Source: Jiangella mangrovi (GTDB lineage Bacteria; Actinomycetota; Actinomycetes; Jiangellales; Jiangellaceae). From it: 64,000 bases of DNA. Below are positions 1 through 10,334 of this stretch, piece by piece (the first letter of the stretch is position 1; each line of letters starts with the position of its first letter). The stretch is taken from the NCBI RefSeq assembly GCF_014204975.1, contig NZ_JACHMM010000001.1:2728001-2792000 (forward strand), in the 5' to 3' direction. A model generated the notes under the pieces. It searched no databases, had not been told where the DNA came from, and worked only from the letters and a program-made list of their open reading frames with translations. The position numbers were made by a program, and so were the translations under genes.

Positions 1-138
1 CGTGGGCTGCGCCACCGTGGGCCCCACCTGGGCGATGCCGGACGGCGACGGGCTCTCTTCCGGGACGGGATCGGCGCTGCTCCCGCAACCCGCCGCCACT
101 GCCGCCGTCACGGCGAGGAAGACCACCGTCCGGCGCAT
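1..138 (-). CDS. Putative lipoprotein, N-terminal fragment
   Basis: Only the first 46 codons are inside the window; the gene runs off the left edge. The ATG at 138 is followed by a short basic start (MRRT), a hydrophobic stretch and a lipobox AVAAGC, with the acylated Cys at residue 18. A Ser/Pro/Glu-rich linker typical of secreted actinobacterial lipoproteins follows. The function cannot be read from this fragment. It is divergent from clpC, and the ClgR-like operator lies just upstream of both genes. Confidence 0.6.
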   Translation of the reverse strand, partial: MRRTVVFLAVTAAVAAGCGSSADPVPEESPSPSGIAQVGPTVAQPT

Positions 139-154
139 CGGGCCACTCTACGGA

Positions 155-172
155 ACTTCGCCCGCAGCGAAC
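155..172. promoter_or_regulatory. ClgR-type operator upstream of clpC
   Basis: The sequence ACTTCGCCCGCAGCGAAC holds inverted arms TTCGC (157-161) and GCGAA (167-171) with a 5-nt spacer. It fits the Corynebacterium ClgR consensus WNNWCGCYNANRGCGWWS (recalled) at all but one position. ClgR activates clpC and clpP operons in actinobacteria. The site lies about 200 nt upstream of the clpC start, so it most likely serves clpC. It could also influence the divergent lipoprotein gene. Confidence 0.55.
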
Positions 173-375
173 TCAGGGGCCAAGGCGGCTATCGAGTGGA
201 ACATCGGGTACCCGGCGTGGTGTTCTTGCAGGCACAGTAAGGACAGAAGGATCCGCCGCCGCCGTCTCGCTCACAGAGCACCGCGCAGAGGGAACCGGCC
301 GGCGGATATAGCATCGAATGGTCAGATGTGGAGTCCCCGTCTCCACAGCCGACCGCTCGGCAAGGAGCGCCACTG

Positions 376-2922
<2,547 letters not shown>

Positions 2923-2938
2923 GACGCGCCTGACGCAG

Positions 2939-2970
2939 AACGGCCCCGGAGCGAGCGCTCCGGGGCCGTT
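2939..2970. terminator. Bidirectional hairpin terminator after clpC
   Basis: A perfect 14-bp GC-rich stem (2939-2952 with 2957-2970) has a 4-nt GAGC loop. T residues on the plus side and A residues on the other side flank it. It sits between the convergent clpC and lipoprotein genes and can serve both strands. Confidence 0.8.
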
Positions 2971-2987
2971 TCGCGTGCGGGTCGAAC

Positions 2988-3359
2988 TCAGCTCAGCTCG
3001 ATGTCGCACTCGTCCTGGACGTGCTGCTCGATGTTCTCCAGCGCGGTGTCCATGTCCGCGGTCGACTCCGGGTCGGTCGGCGCCTCGCCGGCGGCGAACG
3101 ACTCGAATGCCGAGGTCAGGGTCTCCCAGTCGCCCTTGATGTCGTCGGGAGCGGCATCGGTGATGTCGCGGAACGTGGACGTGATCTCGTCCATCGCCTC
3201 CGGGTCGGTGGGGTCGGCCTCGGTCAGGCTGCTGTTCTCCTCGGCGCCCGAGATGAGGTCGCAGTACTCCGAACCGCTGTCGCTGCTGCACGCCGTCAGC
3301 GCCAGCACGAGGGCGGCCGCCGCGCCGAGCATCGGAACGGTCCTGGTGGTACGGGTCAT
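2988..3359 (-). CDS. Small secreted lipoprotein of unknown function
   Basis: The 123-aa product starts MTRTTRTVPM, followed by a hydrophobic segment and the lipobox LTAC, so the acylated Cys is at residue 24. The mature part is acidic (many D/E), Ser/Thr-rich and has further Cys residues (EYCDL, QDECDIEL) that could form a disulfide. The start at 3359 is preceded by CAGGAG at 9 nt; a further upstream ATG would bury the signal peptide. No family was recognised. The gene converges on clpC across the shared terminator. Confidence 0.75.
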   Translation of the reverse strand: MTRTTRTVPMLGAAAALVLALTACSSDSGSEYCDLISGAEENSSLTEADPTDPEAMDEITSTFRDITDAAPDDIKGDWETLTSAFESFAAGEAPTDPESTADMDTALENIEQHVQDECDIELS

Positions 3360-3486
3360 GGCTATGTACTCCTGAGTGGTGTCGTATTCGGGCAAACCCC
3401 GGCGACAGTACCCGATCGGCGGCTCCGGCCGTCGGCGATTCGGACAGGGTGTGACCGACAGGGCGTTCGCTCCCTAGGGTGGACCC

Positions 3487-4263
3487 GTGAGCGACCGTGA
3501 GATCGAGTGCTGGCTGACCGACATGGACGGCGTCCTCGTGCACGAGGACCGCGCGATCCCCGGGGCGGCGGACTTCCTGCGCCGCCTCGCCGACCGTGAG
3601 CGCCGCTTCCTGGTGCTGACCAACAACTCCATCTACACCCCGCGCGACCTCGCCGCACGGCTGGCGCGCAGCGGCCTCGAGCTGCCCGAGGGGGCCATCT
3701 GGACCTCGGCGCTGGCGACGGCGCAGTTCCTCGACGACCAGCACCCCGGCGGCACGGCGTACGTCATCGGCGAGGCCGGGCTGACGACGGCGCTGCACGA
3801 GATCGGCTACGTGCTCACCGACACCAAGCCCGACTACGTGGTGCTGGGCGAGACCCGCACGTACTCGTTCGAGGCGATCACCAAGGCGATCCGGCTCATC
3901 GGCGAGGGTGCGCGGTTCATCGCCACCAACCCCGACTCCACCGGCCCCTCGCAGGACGGGCCGCTGCCGGCCACGGGCGCCGTCGCCGCCATGATCACCC
4001 GGGCGACCGGCCGCGACCCGTACTACGTGGGCAAGCCGAACCCGATGATGTTTCGCAGCGCCATGAACCGCATCGAGGCGCACTCCGAGATGACGGCCAT
4101 GGTCGGCGACCGCATGGACACCGACGTCGTCGCGGGCATGGAGGCCGGCCTGCGCACCTACCTGGTGCTGACCGGCTCCACGTCCCGCGCCGACATCGGC
4201 CGCTTCCCGTTCCAGCCCAACCACGTCATGAACTCGGTGGCCGACCTCATCGACCTGATCTGA
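3487..4263 (+). CDS. HAD-IIA family sugar-phosphate phosphatase (NagD-like)
   Basis: A 258-aa haloacid dehalogenase-type hydrolase. Motif I is TDMDGV with nucleophile D12 and acid/base D14, motif II is VLTNNS, and motif IV is GDRMDTD near residue 208; the C2a cap lies between. HAD-IIA enzymes dephosphorylate small phosphometabolites such as nucleotide or sugar phosphates; the substrate here is unknown. The GTG start at 3487 lies 6 nt after a TAGGGT -10 box (3475-3480), so the mRNA is probably leaderless. The 3' end overlaps the convergent serine hydrolase gene by 17 nt. Confidence 0.88.
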   Translation: MSDREIECWLTDMDGVLVHEDRAIPGAADFLRRLADRERRFLVLTNNSIYTPRDLAARLARSGLELPEGAIWTSALATAQFLDDQHPGGTAYVIGEAGLTTALHEIGYVLTDTKPDYVVLGETRTYSFEAITKAIRLIGEGARFIATNPDSTGPSQDGPLPATGAVAAMITRATGRDPYYVGKPNPMMFRSAMNRIEAHSEMTAMVGDRMDTDVVAGMEAGLRTYLVLTGSTSRADIGRFPFQPNHVMNSVADLIDLI

Positions 4264-5986
4264 CCCAGCCCTCGGCCTCGAACCGCTCGGGGTGCCGCTC
4301 GCCGTCGAACACCGGCTTGCCGCGCGTGCGCACCTTGACGCCGTCGACGTAGACGCCGCGGCCCTCGTAGAGCGCATCCGTGACGTAGCGCCAGCGCAGG
4401 ACGGTGTCGCCGTCGCCGCGGACGCCGGCGCGCACGGTCCACCACTGCCGGCCCTGGTAGCCGCTGATGACGCCGTCGGCGGCCTCGACGCGGTCGCGTC
4501 CGGCCCGGGCGGTGAAGGGCACCGGCGTCCAGGTGGCGCCGTCGTCGGCGGACATCTCCAGGGTGAGCCGATCGGTCGACTCGGTGTCGACGAACAGGTC
4601 GAACAGCAGCGTCGAGCTGCCGGAGAGCTCGAGGGGCAGGCTCAGTGTCGACGTGGTCGCGTCGCCCTCGTGCGCCCGCCAGGCGTCGTCGCCGGCGCGT
4701 GGCTCGACGGCGAGCGCGTAGGCCAGCTCGTGTGCCACGGCGCGCCGGGCCGGGTTGATGGTGCCCCAGTTGCGCGACGGGTGCACGCGGTTGGTCAGCA
4801 GGATGACGAACGAGCGCGACTGCGGATCGATGACCAGGCTCGTTCCGGTGAACCCGGTGTGCCCGGCCGTCTTCGGCGCCGTCAGCGCGTCCATGAGCCA
4901 ACGCTGGTTCAGCTCGAAGCCCATGCCGTGCGCGTTGCCGGGGAACTCGGTGTTCACGTCGGTGATCAACGCCTCGACCGACTCCGGCCGCAGGATCCGC
5001 TCGCCGCCGTAGGCGCCCCCGTTGAGGATCGCCTGCGCCAGCCGGGCGAGGTCCTGCGCGGTGCCGAACAGCCCGGCGTGCCCGGCGACGCCGTTCAGCG
5101 ACCAGGCGTTCTCGTCGTGCACCTCGCCGTGGACGATGCCGCGCGGCGGTGCGGACTGGAACTCCGTCGCCGCGATCCGGTCCCGCTTCGCCGCCGGCGG
5201 GTTGTACCCGGTGTCGGTCATGCCGAGCGGCCCGGTGACGCCGTCGCGGACCAGCGCGTCGAGCGGCCGGCCGGTGACCTCCTCGGCGATCATCCCGGCG
5301 GTGATCATGTTGAGGTCGGAGTAGAGGTACGTGGTGCCGGGCGGGTTGGCCGGCGTCGTCTCCATCACGGCCGCCAGCCGCGCCTCAGGGGTGGGCCAGC
5401 GGCTCCACAGCGGCAGCCACGACACCAGCCCGCTGGTGTGCGTCAGCAGCTGCTCGACGGTGATCTCGCCCTTGCCGTTCGCGGCGAACGCCGGCAGGTA
5501 GTCGACGACGGGCGCGTCCAGGTCGACGCGGCCCGCCTCGACCTGCTGCATGATGACGATCGTCGTGAACAGCTTCGACACCGAGGCCAGGTCGTAGATC
5601 GTGTCGGTGGCGGCCGGGATCCACTGGTCCCGCGGCAGCTCGGCGCCGGCGCCGTCGGCGAAGCGCAGCGCCCAGCCGGCGGCGTCCTCGGCGACGACCC
5701 TGCCGTCGTGCGCGGCCAGTACCGTCATGCCCGAGTAGAGCGGATGGGTCTGGCCGGGCGGCGTCTCGGTGTACGACGCGGCGCGCTCGACCAGCGCCCC
5801 GATCCGGTCCGGGTCGAGGCCCAGGTCGGCGGGGTCGGCCGGGCGCAGCGTCGTGCGCGCGGACATGAAGTCGTCGTGCCGGTCGTCGAACCGGCCGGCG
5901 TCGCCGTCGGCGCTCGCCGGCGCGGCGGCACCGGAGCCGAGCAAGGCGGCGAGAACGGTCACGAGGACGATTCTGCGCCCTCTCAT
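4247..5986 (-). CDS. Exported serine hydrolase, beta-lactamase/AmiE family, with C-terminal beta domain
   Basis: The 579-aa product has an N-terminal signal peptide (MRGRRIVLV... ending ASA). The catalytic domain has SVSK (Ser135, Lys138), YSDLN (Tyr222) and HTG (GHTGFTG), the triad of class C/PBP-type serine hydrolases. In Bacillus subtilis the homologous AmiE is an N-acetylmuramyl-L-alanine amidase encoded beside nagZ and namZ. The same neighbours occur here, so release of MurNAc from muropeptides is the best guess; esterase or DD-peptidase activity remains possible. Residues from about 410 form an extra predicted beta-sandwich ending GRGVYVDGVKVR, which AmiE itself is not known to carry. 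The start ATG overlaps the namZ stop as ATGA. Confidence 0.82.
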   Translation of the reverse strand: MRGRRIVLVTVLAALLGSGAAAPASADGDAGRFDDRHDDFMSARTTLRPADPADLGLDPDRIGALVERAASYTETPPGQTHPLYSGMTVLAAHDGRVVAEDAAGWALRFADGAGAELPRDQWIPAATDTIYDLASVSKLFTTIVIMQQVEAGRVDLDAPVVDYLPAFAANGKGEITVEQLLTHTSGLVSWLPLWSRWPTPEARLAAVMETTPANPPGTTYLYSDLNMITAGMIAEEVTGRPLDALVRDGVTGPLGMTDTGYNPPAAKRDRIAATEFQSAPPRGIVHGEVHDENAWSLNGVAGHAGLFGTAQDLARLAQAILNGGAYGGERILRPESVEALITDVNTEFPGNAHGMGFELNQRWLMDALTAPKTAGHTGFTGTSLVIDPQSRSFVILLTNRVHPSRNWGTINPARRAVAHELAYALAVEPRAGDDAWRAHEGDATTSTLSLPLELSGSSTLLFDLFVDTESTDRLTLEMSADDGATWTPVPFTARAGRDRVEAADGVISGYQGRQWWTVRAGVRGDGDTVLRWRYVTDALYEGRGVYVDGVKVRTRGKPVFDGERHPERFEAEGWVRSGR

Positions 5987-7290
5987 CGCCGGCCCCGGTA
6001 CAGCAGGTACTGCTGGCGGCGCCGGTCGAACTCGGCCAGCTCGTCCTGCCACGAGGCGACGATCTCGTCGGCCGTGGCGCCCGCGTCGACCATGATCCGC
6101 AGCCGGTCCGACCCGTGCAGCAGGTGGATGAAGCCGTCGCTGGTGCCGCCGCCGCGCCACGAGAACGCGTCCGGGTAGAGGCGCTTCGCGGCGACGACCA
6201 TCTCGACGCCGGTGCGGACGGGCTCGAACGCGTACGGGTCGGTGACGTGCAGCTGGACGCCGCCGCAGACCTTGCCGACGTGCTTGCTGAACGTGGGCAC
6301 GAAGTAGGCCTCGCGGAAGTCGACGCCCGGCAACCCGGCCTCGTTGAGCGCGTCGGACCAGTGGTAGGTGCCGTACGGCGCGCCGATCAGCTCGAACGGA
6401 CGGGTCGAGCCGCGGCCCTCCGATGCCGCCGTCCCCTCGAACAGGCAGCTGCCCACGTAGACCTGCGCGGTGTCCGGCGTCGGCATGTTCGGGCTGGGCA
6501 GCACCCACGGCAGGCCGGTGTCGGCGTAGCGCGAGCCCGGCCGCCAGCGGCGCATCGTCACGATCTCGAGGTCCTCGACGGAGGCGCCGGCGTCGTCGGG
6601 CAGGAACTCGGCGTTGAAGAACCGGGCCAGCTCGCCGACGGTCATGCCGTGCTGCTGGACGATGTAGCGCTGTCCGATGCCGGACTCGAAGCCGGGGAAC
6701 AGCATGGGGCCGGCCGCGGTGCCGCCGACGGGGTTCGGCCGGTCGAGCACCACGAACTTCAGGCCCATGCGGGCAGCCGCGCGCATGGCCGACCACATGG
6801 TCCAGATGTAGGTGTAGAACCGCGCGCCGACGTCCTGGATGTCGAAGACGACGACCTCGACGCCGGCCTCGGCGAACATCCGCATGAAGCCGGCCTCCTG
6901 CGCGCCGTACGCGTCGTAGACCGTGACGCCGGTGCGCGGGTCGATCGTCGTCTCCTCCGCCTCGCCGGCCTGCGCCGAGCCGCGGAACCCGTGCTCCGGG
7001 CCGAACACGCCGGCGATGTCCACGTTGCCGGAGGCCACCATGCTGTCGACGATGTGCGAGGCGTCGCGCAGGATGCCGGTCGGGTTCGAGATGACGCCGA
7101 CCCGATGCCCGGACAGCGCCGTCCAGTCGTCGTCGGCCAGCCTCTGCGCGCCGGTGAGCACGGCCCGGGCGGGGTCGTCGGGGCCCGACCCGCCGCGGGT
7201 GGCGAAGGCGGCTGAAGGGGCTGCGACGGCGCCGGCGGCGCCCAGTCCGGCTGCCAGTCCGGCGGAGGCGATGAAGCGGCGGCGGTCCAT
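5983..7290 (-). CDS. namZ: Exo-beta-N-acetylmuramidase NamZ (DUF1343), Tat-exported
   Basis: The 435-aa product starts MDRRRFIASAG, a twin-arginine signal followed by an Ala-rich region. The mature part has the DUF1343 hallmarks RVGVISNPTG, FGPEHGFRG, DIQDVGARFYTYIWTM and LDRPNPVGG. NamZ (YbbC in B. subtilis) releases non-reducing-end MurNAc from peptidoglycan fragments, complementing NagZ. GGAGCC precedes the ATG at 7290. The gene is second in the nagZ-namZ-amiE-like operon: 29 nt after nagZ, and 4 nt overlapping the next gene. No murQ or MurNAc PTS gene is nearby, so the fate of released sugars is open. Confidence 0.88.
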   Translation of the reverse strand: MDRRRFIASAGLAAGLGAAGAVAAPSAAFATRGGSGPDDPARAVLTGAQRLADDDWTALSGHRVGVISNPTGILRDASHIVDSMVASGNVDIAGVFGPEHGFRGSAQAGEAEETTIDPRTGVTVYDAYGAQEAGFMRMFAEAGVEVVVFDIQDVGARFYTYIWTMWSAMRAAARMGLKFVVLDRPNPVGGTAAGPMLFPGFESGIGQRYIVQQHGMTVGELARFFNAEFLPDDAGASVEDLEIVTMRRWRPGSRYADTGLPWVLPSPNMPTPDTAQVYVGSCLFEGTAASEGRGSTRPFELIGAPYGTYHWSDALNEAGLPGVDFREAYFVPTFSKHVGKVCGGVQLHVTDPYAFEPVRTGVEMVVAAKRLYPDAFSWRGGGTSDGFIHLLHGSDRLRIMVDAGATADEIVASWQDELAEFDRRRQQYLLYRGRR

Positions 7291-7319
7291 GGGGGCTCCT
7301 CGGTGTGTGCGGGCAGGGG

Positions 7320-9140
7320 TCACCAGGTGAGGCCGTGGCCGATCGGGTAGAGCACGCTGCCGTCGGCGGCGGGGACGACGACGGGCAGCCGGCCGGCGGG
7401 GGAGATGGCGCCGGTCAGGATCTTCGCGACGCTGCGCATCGACACCGTCGTCGACGAGTACGCGGCCAGGAAGCCGGCCGACTCCGGGACGTACGCGACG
7501 TCGTAGGCGTTGCGGGCGGCGACCGCGACGACGGGGTGCCCGGTGGCGGCGAGCTCGGCCACCAGTCGGCGCTGCCGTCCCTGCGGGTCGGTCGTCGTGG
7601 TGTCCCAGGCGTTCGAGGTGACGACGACGGTGAGGTCGTGCGCGGGCGCGGCCTGGACGGCGGCGGCGATCGCGGCGTCGCTGGGCCGGGTCCCGACGGC
7701 CTGAACGGTCGCCGTCGCGCCGCCCGCCTGCAGGGCCGCGGCGAGGTCGTTGCCCGCGGCCGTGATGGCGGTGACGACGTTGACGCTGCTGGTGGGCGCG
7801 ACGGGGAGGACGGCGGCGCCGTCGGCCCCGGTGTTGCGCAGCACGGTGACCGTGGGGTCGGTGATCCGCTGGGCGGCGGCCTGGTGGGCGCGGACGCCGA
7901 CCGTGCGGGCGACGCGGTCGACGTCGACCTGCTCGTCGCCGGTGATGCCGCGGTCCCGCTTGAGCTCGAGGATCCGCTCCACGCTCTGGTCCAGCCGCTC
8001 CTCGCTGATCTCGCCGTCGCGGACCGCCTGCAGCACGGCCTGGTACATGACGTCCATGTCGCCGTCCTTCGGCACCAGCAGCTGGTCGACGCCGGCCTGC
8101 AGGGCGAGCACCGGGACGCGCTCGGGACCGAAGCCCTGGCGCACGCCCTCCATGTTCAGCGCGTCGGTGACGACGACGCCGTCGTAGCCCAGCTCGCCGC
8201 GGAGCAGGCCGGTGATGATCGGCTGTGACAGCGTCGCCGGGACGCCGGTCGGGTCGAGGCTGTCGACGACGATGTGCGCGGTCATGATGACGTCGATGCC
8301 GGCGTCGATCGCGGCCTGGAACGGCGGCGCGTCGATGGCCTCCCACTCCGCGCGGGTGTGGTCGATCTCCGGCACGCCGTAGTGGCTGTCGGTCGACGTG
8401 TCGCCGTGCCCGGGGAAGTGCTTGGCGGCGGCCGCCACGCCCTGGCCGTGCTGGTAGCCGGCCACCTGGGCGGCCACGTACTCCGAGGCCATGGCCGGGT
8501 CGGAGCTGAAGCTGCGCACCCCGATGACCGGGTTCTCGGCGTTGACGTTGACGTCGGCGACCGGCGCGAAGTTCTGGTTGATGCCGACCGCGCGCAGCTC
8601 GCGTGCGGTGATCTTGGCGGCTTCGCGGGCGGCGTTCGTGCTGCCCGCCGCGGCCAGCGCCTGCGCGCCCGGGAACTGCGTCGCCGGGGCCGGCATGCGG
8701 GCGACGATGCCGGTCTCCTGGTCGGTCGAGATGATCAGCGGCGGCCCGCCGTCGGCCGTGGCCGTCGCCTGCAGGCCGTTGGAGAGCTGCGCGATCTGCT
8801 CCGGGCTGTTCACGTTGCCCGACCACGCGAAGTAGATGACGCCGCCCAGGTGGTACTTCTCGACCACCTCGGCGGGGGTGTCGACGCCGTACGCGGCCTG
8901 GTTGCTGGCCTGCTGCGCGGCGGTCACGGTGTGCGCGTCGGCGCCGTACACCTGCACGACGAACAGCTGGCCGACCTTCTCCTCGAGGGTCATGTCGGCG
9001 AGCTGCTGCGTGACCCAGGTGGTGTCGGCGGTGTCGGTGCCGGCGGTCGCCGGTGCTGCCAGCGCCGGCGGGGCGAGGAGCAGGACGGCGCCGGCGGCCG
9101 CGGCGGCGCGGACCAGGCTGCGACGGTGGATCCGGGACAT
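7320..9140 (-). CDS. nagZ: Secreted beta-N-acetylhexosaminidase, GH3 family (NagZ-like)
   Basis: A 606-aa glycoside hydrolase family 3 enzyme. The signature KHFPGHGDTSTDSH carries the His/Asp acid-base pair of NagZ enzymes, and VVVTDALNMEGV carries the nucleophile Asp. A C-terminal alpha/beta domain follows, as in B. subtilis NagZ (YbbD). The N-terminus has RRSLVR plus an Ala/Leu-rich stretch, a Tat- or Sec-type signal peptide ending ALA-AP. The start at 9140 is supported by GGGAGG 6-7 nt upstream; the ATG at 9158 is less likely. It should remove GlcNAc from muropeptides outside the membrane and leads the three-gene cell-wall operon. Confidence 0.9.
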   Translation of the reverse strand: MSRIHRRSLVRAAAAAGAVLLLAPPALAAPATAGTDTADTTWVTQQLADMTLEEKVGQLFVVQVYGADAHTVTAAQQASNQAAYGVDTPAEVVEKYHLGGVIYFAWSGNVNSPEQIAQLSNGLQATATADGGPPLIISTDQETGIVARMPAPATQFPGAQALAAAGSTNAAREAAKITARELRAVGINQNFAPVADVNVNAENPVIGVRSFSSDPAMASEYVAAQVAGYQHGQGVAAAAKHFPGHGDTSTDSHYGVPEIDHTRAEWEAIDAPPFQAAIDAGIDVIMTAHIVVDSLDPTGVPATLSQPIITGLLRGELGYDGVVVTDALNMEGVRQGFGPERVPVLALQAGVDQLLVPKDGDMDVMYQAVLQAVRDGEISEERLDQSVERILELKRDRGITGDEQVDVDRVARTVGVRAHQAAAQRITDPTVTVLRNTGADGAAVLPVAPTSSVNVVTAITAAGNDLAAALQAGGATATVQAVGTRPSDAAIAAAVQAAPAHDLTVVVTSNAWDTTTTDPQGRQRRLVAELAATGHPVVAVAARNAYDVAYVPESAGFLAAYSSTTVSMRSVAKILTGAISPAGRLPVVVPAADGSVLYPIGHGLTW

Positions 9141-9230
9141 GCGGGGCCTCCCGAGCATGGACGGTTGCCGTTTTCAGCGAGCCAGCTTGGGGCGGACCGT
9201 AGCGAAATGATTACCAGTGGTCAAGAGTGG

Positions 9231-10100
9231 TCACGTCGGGCGTGACGACGGCAAACGGAACAGGTCACCGTCGAGCGGCTCGACCAGGCCGTCGGCGACC
9301 AGGCCGTCCAGGGCCCGCTCGCGCTGCACCGGCTCGGCCCACGTGGCGTCGAGCAGCCGCTTCGGGACCGGGTCGACGGCCTCGCGGAGGACGGCCATGA
9401 GCCGCCCGCGCACCTGGCGGTCGGTGCCGTGCCAGGCCTGGCCCCGGCGCGGCGGGCCGTCGTCGGGAGGCGAGCCGGCCAGCCGCCAGGCGCACTCGGC
9501 GGCGATGGGGCAGGCCGCGCAGCGCGGCGACCGGGCCGTGCAGACCAGCGCCCCGAGTTCCATGACGGCGACGGCCCACGTCGGCGCCGTGGCGGCGTCG
9601 GGGAGCAGCTCGGTCGCCGTCCGGCGTTCCGCGGCGGTGGGGGCGGTGGGCGGGTACTGGGTACCGGCGACGGCGCGGGCGAACACGCGGCGCACGTTGG
9701 TGTCGAGGACGGCGTGCCGCGCGCCGAACGCGAACGACGCGACGGCCGCCGCGGTGTAGTCGCCGATGCCCGGGAGTGCGATCAACTCGTCGTAGGTGGC
9801 GGGGACGGCGCCGTCGTGCCGCTCGACGATGGCGGTGGCGGCCGCGTGCAGCCGCAGCGCCCGGCGGGGGTAGCCCAGCCGGCCCCAGGCGCGGATCGCC
9901 TCGCCAGGATCCTCGGCGGCGAGGTCGGCCGGGCTCGGCCAGCGGCGCATCCACTCGTGCCACACCGGCTCGACCCGGACGACCGGCGTCTGCTGCAGCA
10001 TGATCTCGCTGACGAGCACGCCCCACGGCGTCCGGTCCGGCGCGCGCCACGGAAGGTCGCGCGCGTTGGCGGCGTACCAGGACAGGACATCTGCGTGCAT
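9231..10100 (-). CDS. mutY: A/G-specific adenine glycosylase MutY
   Basis: The 289-aa base-excision enzyme removes adenine opposite 8-oxoguanine. It has the SEIMLQQTPV helix, the helix-hairpin-helix LPGIGDYTAAAV, the catalytic Asp in VLDTNVRRV, and an iron-sulfur loop spaced C-x6-C-x2-C-x5-C (CTARSPRCAACPIAAEC). It is shorter than E. coli MutY because the C-terminal NUDIX-like 8-oxoG domain is minimal, as is common in actinobacteria. The ATG at 10100 gives MHADVLSWY. The gene sits near disA and radA, as in M. tuberculosis. Confidence 0.93.
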   Translation of the reverse strand: MHADVLSWYAANARDLPWRAPDRTPWGVLVSEIMLQQTPVVRVEPVWHEWMRRWPSPADLAAEDPGEAIRAWGRLGYPRRALRLHAAATAIVERHDGAVPATYDELIALPGIGDYTAAAVASFAFGARHAVLDTNVRRVFARAVAGTQYPPTAPTAAERRTATELLPDAATAPTWAVAVMELGALVCTARSPRCAACPIAAECAWRLAGSPPDDGPPRRGQAWHGTDRQVRGRLMAVLREAVDPVPKRLLDATWAEPVQRERALDGLVADGLVEPLDGDLFRLPSSRPT

Positions 10101-10204
10101 CAGGCTCCCGATTCTACGCACCGGACGAATGCGGACGTTCGCCGTCATCGGGGCGGGCGGAGTTGAATTCTCCAGTTGTCGATGACGATTATTCGTGATC
10201 TTCA

Positions 10205-10234
10205 TTGACTGGTCATGAGTCTCGTAGTTAGCGT
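10205..10234 (+). promoter_or_regulatory. Candidate promoter of the secreted 409-aa protein
   Basis: TTGACT (10205-10210) and TAGCGT (10229-10234) are separated by 18 nt. They would give a transcript with about a 95-nt leader before the gene at 10335. The leader contains a small inverted repeat, GCGTGA...TTCACGC. Confidence 0.4.
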
Positions 10235-10334
10235 CATTGACGCGTGATCAACTTTCACGCACCGATCAATTCGGACTTCTTCGTCCAATGGGTCCGGAAT
10301 CGGGAGAACAAAGCGCATGGAGAAGGAGCAGCGG

